Part shown: in pieces, positions 58,965-64,000 of the stretch
Position numbering within the stretch: the first letter of the stretch is position 1
Layout of the letters: every line of letters starts with the position of its first letter
NCBI GenBank assembly: GCA_003586115.2
Contig: QVOM02000073.1
Coordinates: 29,773,298 to 29,837,297 of the forward strand
DNA from: Salvator merianae
Taxonomy: Eukaryota > Chordata > Lepidosauria > Squamata > Teiidae
Length of the DNA stretch: 64,000 bases
Reading direction: 5' to 3'
Notes under the pieces: generated by a model
Told to the model about the DNA's origin: nothing
The model's input: the letters and a program-made list of their open reading frames with translations, nothing else
Databases searched by the model: none
Program-made: the position numbers and the translations under genes

Positions 58965-60130
58965 GTTATACCAGTTATCTTTTGATTTCCTACTTTAGCA
59001 TTCCAATCCCCCATGATGAAAGCAACTTTTTTGGTGTCAGTTCTAGAAAGTATTGTAGGTCATCATTGAACAGGCCAGCTTCAGCCTCCTTGGCATCAGT
59101 GGTCGGGGCATGGACTTGGATTACTGTGCTGTTGATCAGTTTGCCTTGAATTCAACATAAATCATTTTGCCATTTTTGAGATTGTGCCCCAGTAGGGATG
59201 TGCACAAGTGAAATTTGCATTTTCAATTTGCTGTCAAAGCAAAAATCCATATTTTTGCTTTGTCAGTGAATTGCAACATTGAAAAAGCAGGGTTTTGCCT
59301 TTTGTGTGAGTGTGTGATTTGCATGATGTTTTCCCCATTGAAAATATCCTTTTCATGGGTTAAAGTACAGCAAAAAGGTAAATATTCAATTGAATATTTT
59401 GCTTTCACATGGATAGTGACTGGTTTGTTTTGATCAAACTCTAAAAATGGGGAAAAGTGCATTTTCGATTCAATTTGAATATCCACGAATGCAAAATATT
59501 CAACTGAATGTCCAAACACAAAACAAATTTTGCACATCTCTACTCCAGCATTGCTTTTCTCACATTTTTATGGACTATGAGGGTTACTCTATTTCTTTTA
59601 AGAATTCTCGCCCATGGTAGTAGATAATAATGATCATCCAAATTCACTTCACTTGTTTCAGTCCATTTTAGTTCACTGAGTCCCAAGATGTCAATGTTTA
59701 ATTTTGCCATCTCAAGTTTGTCCATGCCCAGTTCATAGATCTTCCATTTCAGGTTCCTTTCAGCATTGGACTTTCCTTTCACCATCAGACACTTTCAAAG
59801 CTGAGAATCATTTTGACTTTGGCCTAGATACTTCACTCTTTTTGGAGCTACTTGTAGTTACTCTCTGCTCTTCCCCAGTAAAATACTGTACACCTTCCAA
59901 TGTGAGGGGCTCCTATTCTGGTGTGACACTGTTTAGCCTTTTGATACTGTCCATGAGATTTTCTTGGAAACAATACTGGAGTGGCTTGACATTTGCTTTT
60001 CCAGAATCCCCTTTAGTCAGAATTTCCAGTATGACCTATACATCATGGGTGGCCCTGCACAGCATAGCACATTGTTTCATTGAACTCTGCAAGGCAGAGA
60101 TCCTTCACCAGCAAAATTCAAGGTCTGTTA
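58965..60130 (-). pseudogene. RTE-BovB LINE, 5' region and endonuclease, interrupted
   Basis: Read on the minus strand from about 60130. The 5' region shows AAGGATCTCTGCCTTGCAGAG and CAAGCCACTCCAGTATTG, blocks I know from squamate and ruminant BovB, then the start of the ORF: the 81-residue frame 59785-59540 contains KLEMAKLNIDILGLSELKWT and DDHYY, the N-terminal part of the apurinic-like endonuclease (the E of SELKW is a catalytic-site residue). After the hAT insertion the reading continues with NLKNGKM, then VIQVHAPTTDAKEAE, and GDWNAKVGNQKITG, which includes the GDWN active-site motif. The copy stops near 58965, before the reverse transcriptase. Stops and frameshifts are present. Retention of the 5' part without the 3' part is unusual for a LINE. 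Confidence 0.85.
59193..59540. mobile_element. hAT element inserted in BovB
   Basis: The left end TAGGGATGTGCACAAG and the right end TTTTGCACATCTC are inverted. The 8-mers TGCCCCAG (59185-59192) and TACTCCAG (59541-59548) match at 6 of 8. If the element and one duplication are removed, the BovB reading MLE...NLKN becomes continuous in one frame across the site. That is independent support for these boundaries. The final TA of the right end seems to have been lost or merged with the duplication. Confidence 0.8.
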
Positions 60131-60191
60131 AGAGTAACGGCACAACAAAGCAACAGAAAACATCCACCAAACAGAATGGTATGTACTAGCT

Positions 60192-60321
60192 TAAAGGTTC
60201 CCAAACTTGGGACTACAGATGTTATTGGAGCAAAACTCCCATCAGTCCAAGTCAATGAGGCTAATGAATGATGGGAGCTATAGTTTAATAATATCTGCAA
60301 GCTCAATCTTGGGGACCTCTA
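60192..60321. mobile_element. Palindromic hAT MITE, 130 bp
   Basis: The ends TAAAGGTTCCCAAACTTG and CAATCTTGGGGACCTCTA are inverted, and the arms stay complementary for about 50 bp (AACTCCCATCA against TGATGGGAGCT). The 8-mers TACTAGCT (60184-60191) and TGTTAGCT (60322-60329) match at 6 of 8, both differences transitions. Non-coding. Confidence 0.8.
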
Positions 60322-60329
60322 TGTTAGCT

Positions 60330-61702
60330 GTTTAAGATCCTCCCCTCCCTAGCCAAATGAATATGAGTTAGGCGGTGGCAGTATTAGAAACTAGGGAATA
60401 ATATATTTCCCTGAGAAAGATAACATTTTGATATATTAGCTTAGATAAGGAAAAGTATATATATTTAAAGAACACAGTAATTCCTGTCTCCCAATCTTTC
60501 CTTGACTGCTTTCTGATGACTAAAATATACATGCCAGCTAATGAATGCCAGAATTTCAGTCCTGCACTAGATGTAAGGTTCTGACCACTCAGATCATCCA
60601 TACCTTACTACAAATGAAACACTTGATGAGTGTCTTCAGGGGAGGTAAACTCAGAACATCTGCGTTAGCAAAACAAGGTAATTGTAGCTGGAGCAGGTTT
60701 GAAAAGGAACTTGGCAGAGCTTTCTAGAATTGTCCAGTAGTCTTTTCATAAGACGCTGGCACAGTAGCATTAGGGAGCTTTTTGCTTTCACGTCAGCTAC
60801 AGCAGGGGATAAAATCATTCATAAAATAATGGTATGAGAAAGCTAATCATTGTTGAGGTTGAAGTGGGGATAGAAACAAATGTTAATAGTGGGTTAGCCA
60901 CAGAAAGGAAAAGAAGGAGTATTAAAAACTGTCTTCAGTAGTCCATAAGGGGTGTTTTCAACAATATTTCAACAACATTTAATGAATTTTAACTACTTTT
61001 TTTTAAAAAAAGGCCTTAAAAAAAAAAAAAAGCTTTTGGTTCAGGAAGGAAGCTGTGGGTACATATCTGTGCATTTAATTTGTTGGACCTGGCAGTTGCT
61101 AACATTGTAAGGTTAAAGAGCCAAGATATTATGTATTTAATTATCCAGTTAAGGTAATCTTATTTTGGGGTTACCAAGAAGAAACATGATTAACTGTCAT
61201 TTGACACACTTTATATACTGTTGCTTAATAGCACAATCTCCTTGATGTCTTGGAGCAAGGTGCATTGTAATTCCCCCCACCTTTGTTTCTTAAAGGGCTG
61301 ATCATTCAAATAAATGTATAGAGCAGAAGAGATGTGGTAGTTTAAACTGTGCAAGCAATTCTTTTCTCTAAAGCTTGGGTCAACCTATCATGTGGGAGAT
61401 ATTTTCAGGATGCATATTAACTATATTTAGATCCTTGCTTTGTTCTGTCAAGTTAAAGAAATGAAGCACCTAGGAGGTCTCCCATCTTCATTTTAACCAA
61501 GTTGCATACTTTCAGGAAACTGGTTGACAACCGTAATGAGCTATTTACATTACATTATTTTTGGAGAAAGGGACCACCTTGTGCACCTTCACATCAAATT
61601 CTGTGTAATGATCAGCTTTTAGGTATACATATGTACATGCAAGATATTTTGCTTTGTTTTTGTTTATGGGAGAGGTGTATAAATATCTGCTAATATCTAC
61701 AG
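60330..61702. other. Unassigned sequence
   Basis: Contains T and A runs at 61000-61033. No gene or repeat family recognised. Confidence 0.4.
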
Positions 61703-62787
61703 TAGAAATATGCTGCACTGGTTTCAGTTCAGACCAGTTCGAATTAAACAGGAATGTTCAAAATGCTTGAGTTCGAACTAAACACTCCATCTATACAAAA
61801 ACAGAGTTCAAACTCAAACTAAACAAAGGGGTGTTGTAACAAACCTAATGAACAAATCCTGTTTGATCAACAATCAGAAATGTCTAGGGGTGTGCACGAA
61901 GGCACTTTCCCCTCTTCGCTTTGCAGTGCTGCGAAGCAAGGGAGCTTCGTTTTCGCACGAAAACAAGAGGCTCGAAAAGGGAGCCTTTCGTTTTCGTGGC
62001 GAAAATCTTCACAGCGACTGACCAATCGGAAACGGAGACAAATCAAGGCGAAGGGAAGACCTTCACCACGAAGGTCTTCCCTTTGTCTTCATTTGTCTCC
62101 GTTTCCGATCGCTCTCTCATTTCCCCTAGCCTGTCAGTTGCGCGCGCACACTGACAGACTAGGGGGAATAAGAGAGAGCACGATCGGAAAGAGAGAAATC
62201 AAGGCAAAGGTCTTCCCTTCGCCTTGATTTCTCTCTTTCCGGTTGCGCAGCACTCTCTCATTCCCCCCCCCCCAGTCTGTCAGTGTGCGCGCTGACAGAC
62301 TAGGGGGGGGAATGAGAGACAGCGATTGGAAACGGAGAAAAATCAATGCCGAATCCGATCGCTAAAGTTAAGTGCCACCTGTCACAGAGGCAGCACTACT
62401 TTAGCGATTGGATTCAGCATCGATTTTCTGACGTTTCCAGTCGGTCTCCCTCTTTTAGGCTGCGTGAAGCTTCTACGCTCCGATGCAGGAGCTTCTCATG
62501 GCCAAAAAGAGGGAGCTCGCGGCAAATGGCGAAGGTCTCGAAGGTTGCCGGGACCTTCACCATTCGCATTCGCGAGCCCCTTTTGTCTTCGCATTTCGCG
62601 CAAAGATGGCAGAAACACCATCTTCACGCGAAATTCGAAGTGCACGAAGCTTCGTGCACATCCCTAGAAATGTCTGGATCAAGTCAAATACCCTGCTCTG
62701 TGAAGAAAAAACTGCAAATTTGAACTGAATCAGCTCCTGTTTTGTTCAATTCAAGTCAAGCATAAAAAAAGTTCAGGCCCTTCTCTA
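61703..62787. mobile_element. Older hAT element hosting a hairpin-rich MITE
   Basis: The left end TAGAAATATGCTGCAC and the right end GTTCAGGCCCTTCTCTA are eroded versions of the family ends. The interior outside the nested copy has GTTCGAA and TTTGAAC motifs. The flanking 8-mers ATCTACAG and GTCCATAA match at 4 of 8, all differences being transitions. Confidence 0.5.
61885..62666. mobile_element. Hairpin-rich hAT MITE with perfect 8-bp duplication
   Basis: The ends TAGGGGTGTGCACGAAG and CTTCGTGCACATCCCTA are perfect inverted repeats over 17 bp. GAAATGTC occurs exactly on both sides (61877-61884 and 62667-62674). It is in the opposite orientation to 48410: its left part (GCAGTGCTGCGAAGC, GTTTTCGCACGAAAAC) corresponds to that copy's right part. 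Internal hairpins at about 62126-62163, 62271-62303 and 62357-62410 reuse the CTGTCAG...CTGACAG module. No coding capacity; frames of 113-125 residues come from the foldbacks. Confidence 0.9.
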
Positions 62788-63570
62788 GTCCATAAACAGG
62801 AGCATTTCTACAGATCTAACTACATTACCTATGCATGGTCAAATAGGTGCAACCACAGATTTAACTACCACTGAGTGAGCTCAGCTTTGTGCCAGGAGCC
62901 CAGGAAGCAAATGGAGCAGTTTGGAGCACTGAGTTTATTGTTTATTGTTCTTTATTGAACATTCATTATTGTAGAATCACATGGAATTTGCATAGTGCCT
63001 TTATGGCACTGTGTATGTATCATAAAGGACAGAGTCTGCAAAATCCTGCTCCTCTATGGCACATTCAGCCCACAGGATGACAGTGGTGTACAGGTAAACC
63101 CACACTCATTCCCCTGCTATGCTACATAAGTGCCCCTTACAAAGCTTGAACACTACAGTGGGAGAAAGAGTTCCTTCTCCTGCTGGCTGCCAGCTGACAC
63201 CCCACCACTGCTGACACTCAAGGAGACTTACACTTCTCCTCAGCTGCCTCACTGAACATAGGAAATTGCTCATCTGGCTATTTCCTGTTTTCAGTGTTTT
63301 CACCACAGTGGTCAAGATCACAGCTGAGGAATCCCTGCTTGATGGTTGGGAGAAAACTAAAATCTTGATATCTGGGAGAAGTGAGTGGCATACAGATAGC
63401 ATACTGTGACTTTAAAAGGGCCACTAGACCTTTAATTCACAGGAAGAAGAGTTCTTCTTTCCTCCTGTGCAGTTCTTGCCTTAGTCACTATGGTCTGAGA
63501 GGTAAATTTTCTTTTCTTTCCTCAATAGCTCATTTCATACTCACAGTGTCCCTGTATGCAAACTCTACAT
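62788..63570. other. Unassigned sequence
   Basis: No gene or repeat recognised. Confidence 0.4.
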
Positions 63571-63619
63571 AAAAATAAATAAATAAATAAATAAATGCAA
63601 ATAAATGCAAATAAATGTA
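63571..63619. repeat. (AAAT)n microsatellite
   Basis: About seven AAAT units, then imperfect AAATGCAAAT units. Confidence 0.9.
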
Positions 63620-63704
63620 AAGGGAAGCAGAGCTCAGAGGCAAACTCATACAAATTGATATTCGTTTGTTCACGTGTAACATTTGTTATAGTCCTAAGCC
63701 ATCT

Positions 63705-64000
63705 TATTATTCATTATTTATTTATTTAAAATATTTATATACCATTGCCTATTAAAATATAATCTTGCAGCCATGTACAAAAAAATAAAACATAATCAAA
63801 ATCAAGGATGGGGGGACAAGCAAACAAGCACTCACTCTGGAAAGGCCTGAGTAAAAAGATAGGCTTGTAGTTGGTTCCTAAAGATCAGGAGTGTAACTGC
63901 CCTATGACTGTCAGAGGGGAAACTATTCCAGAGGGTGAGAACCACCACAGACAAGGCCCAACTGAGGATCTTATAGATGACTGGTGTACATGTCTCATTA
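63705..64000 (-). mobile_element. L2-clade LINE 3' region, cut by window end
   Basis: Starts with a TTATTTATTTA tail and ATATTTATATACCATTGCC, then an A-rich stretch. It continues with AAAAAGATAGGCTTGTAGTTG, AACTATTCCAGAGGGTGAG and ACCACAGACAAGGCCC, the complement of the L2-clade C-terminal region in the same order as 51825-52200. It continues past the window. Confidence 0.7.

Noticed and set aside
61880..62728. Overlapping frames of 77-125 residues
   Set aside because: They are by-products of the hairpin-rich MITE and are open in several phases on both strands.

Overview
The window reads as vertebrate, non-coding, intergenic or intronic DNA. The mix of interspersed repeats points to a reptile, most likely a lizard or another squamate: 3' tails of CR1 and L2-clade LINEs, an old L1, a well-preserved piece of RTE-BovB, many non-autonomous hAT and Harbinger-like DNA transposons, and frequent (CA)n, (GA)n, (TTCC)n and (TTTC)n microsatellites. 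I found no host coding exon, tRNA, rRNA, CRISPR array or bacterial-style gene. Every open frame examined is either short and unsupported or lies in a transposon. The organism call is an inference from repeat content.

Layout. 0-9 kb: a Harbinger-like element (697-1284, TTA duplication), a CR1 tail, a 14-unit degenerate hexamer array (3601-3684), an LTR-like unit on the minus strand (4910-5581), and copy A of an unnamed old repeat (8525-8960). 9-16 kb: a decayed L1 with reverse-transcriptase motifs (9150-11685), a ~120-bp minisatellite (about 14030-14560), and copies B and C of the unnamed repeat. 16-27 kb: mostly unique sequence, with short hAT elements and blocks that look like conserved non-coding DNA. 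26.8-28.6 kb: a dead hAT transposase gene on the minus strand, flanked by ends resembling those of the short hAT elements. 28.7-33.4 kb: microsatellite, a second minisatellite, an L2-clade LINE inside a CR1, and an L1 fragment inside a hAT element. 35-42.5 kb: a hAT inside a hAT, a compact palindromic MITE, a GC-rich foldback element (40191-41221) and a CR1 tail. 45-62.7 kb: three copies of a hairpin-rich hAT MITE, one of them mostly hidden behind a single N, a Harbinger-like element, and a 5' piece of BovB interrupted by a hAT element. The window ends in an L2-clade tail.

How the parts relate. The most informative signal is a hAT family with ends close to TAGGGRTGTGCACRAA and 8-bp target duplications. 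Several copies keep readable duplications, two of them perfect in flanking sequence and a third perfect across the N. Nested insertions give a relative order: the hairpin-rich subfamily (48410, 55922, 61885) is youngest. It sits inside older relatives at 48229 and 61703. A separate hAT-like element interrupts BovB at 59193. The transposase remnant at 26808-28603 could be a relative of the source that moved them.
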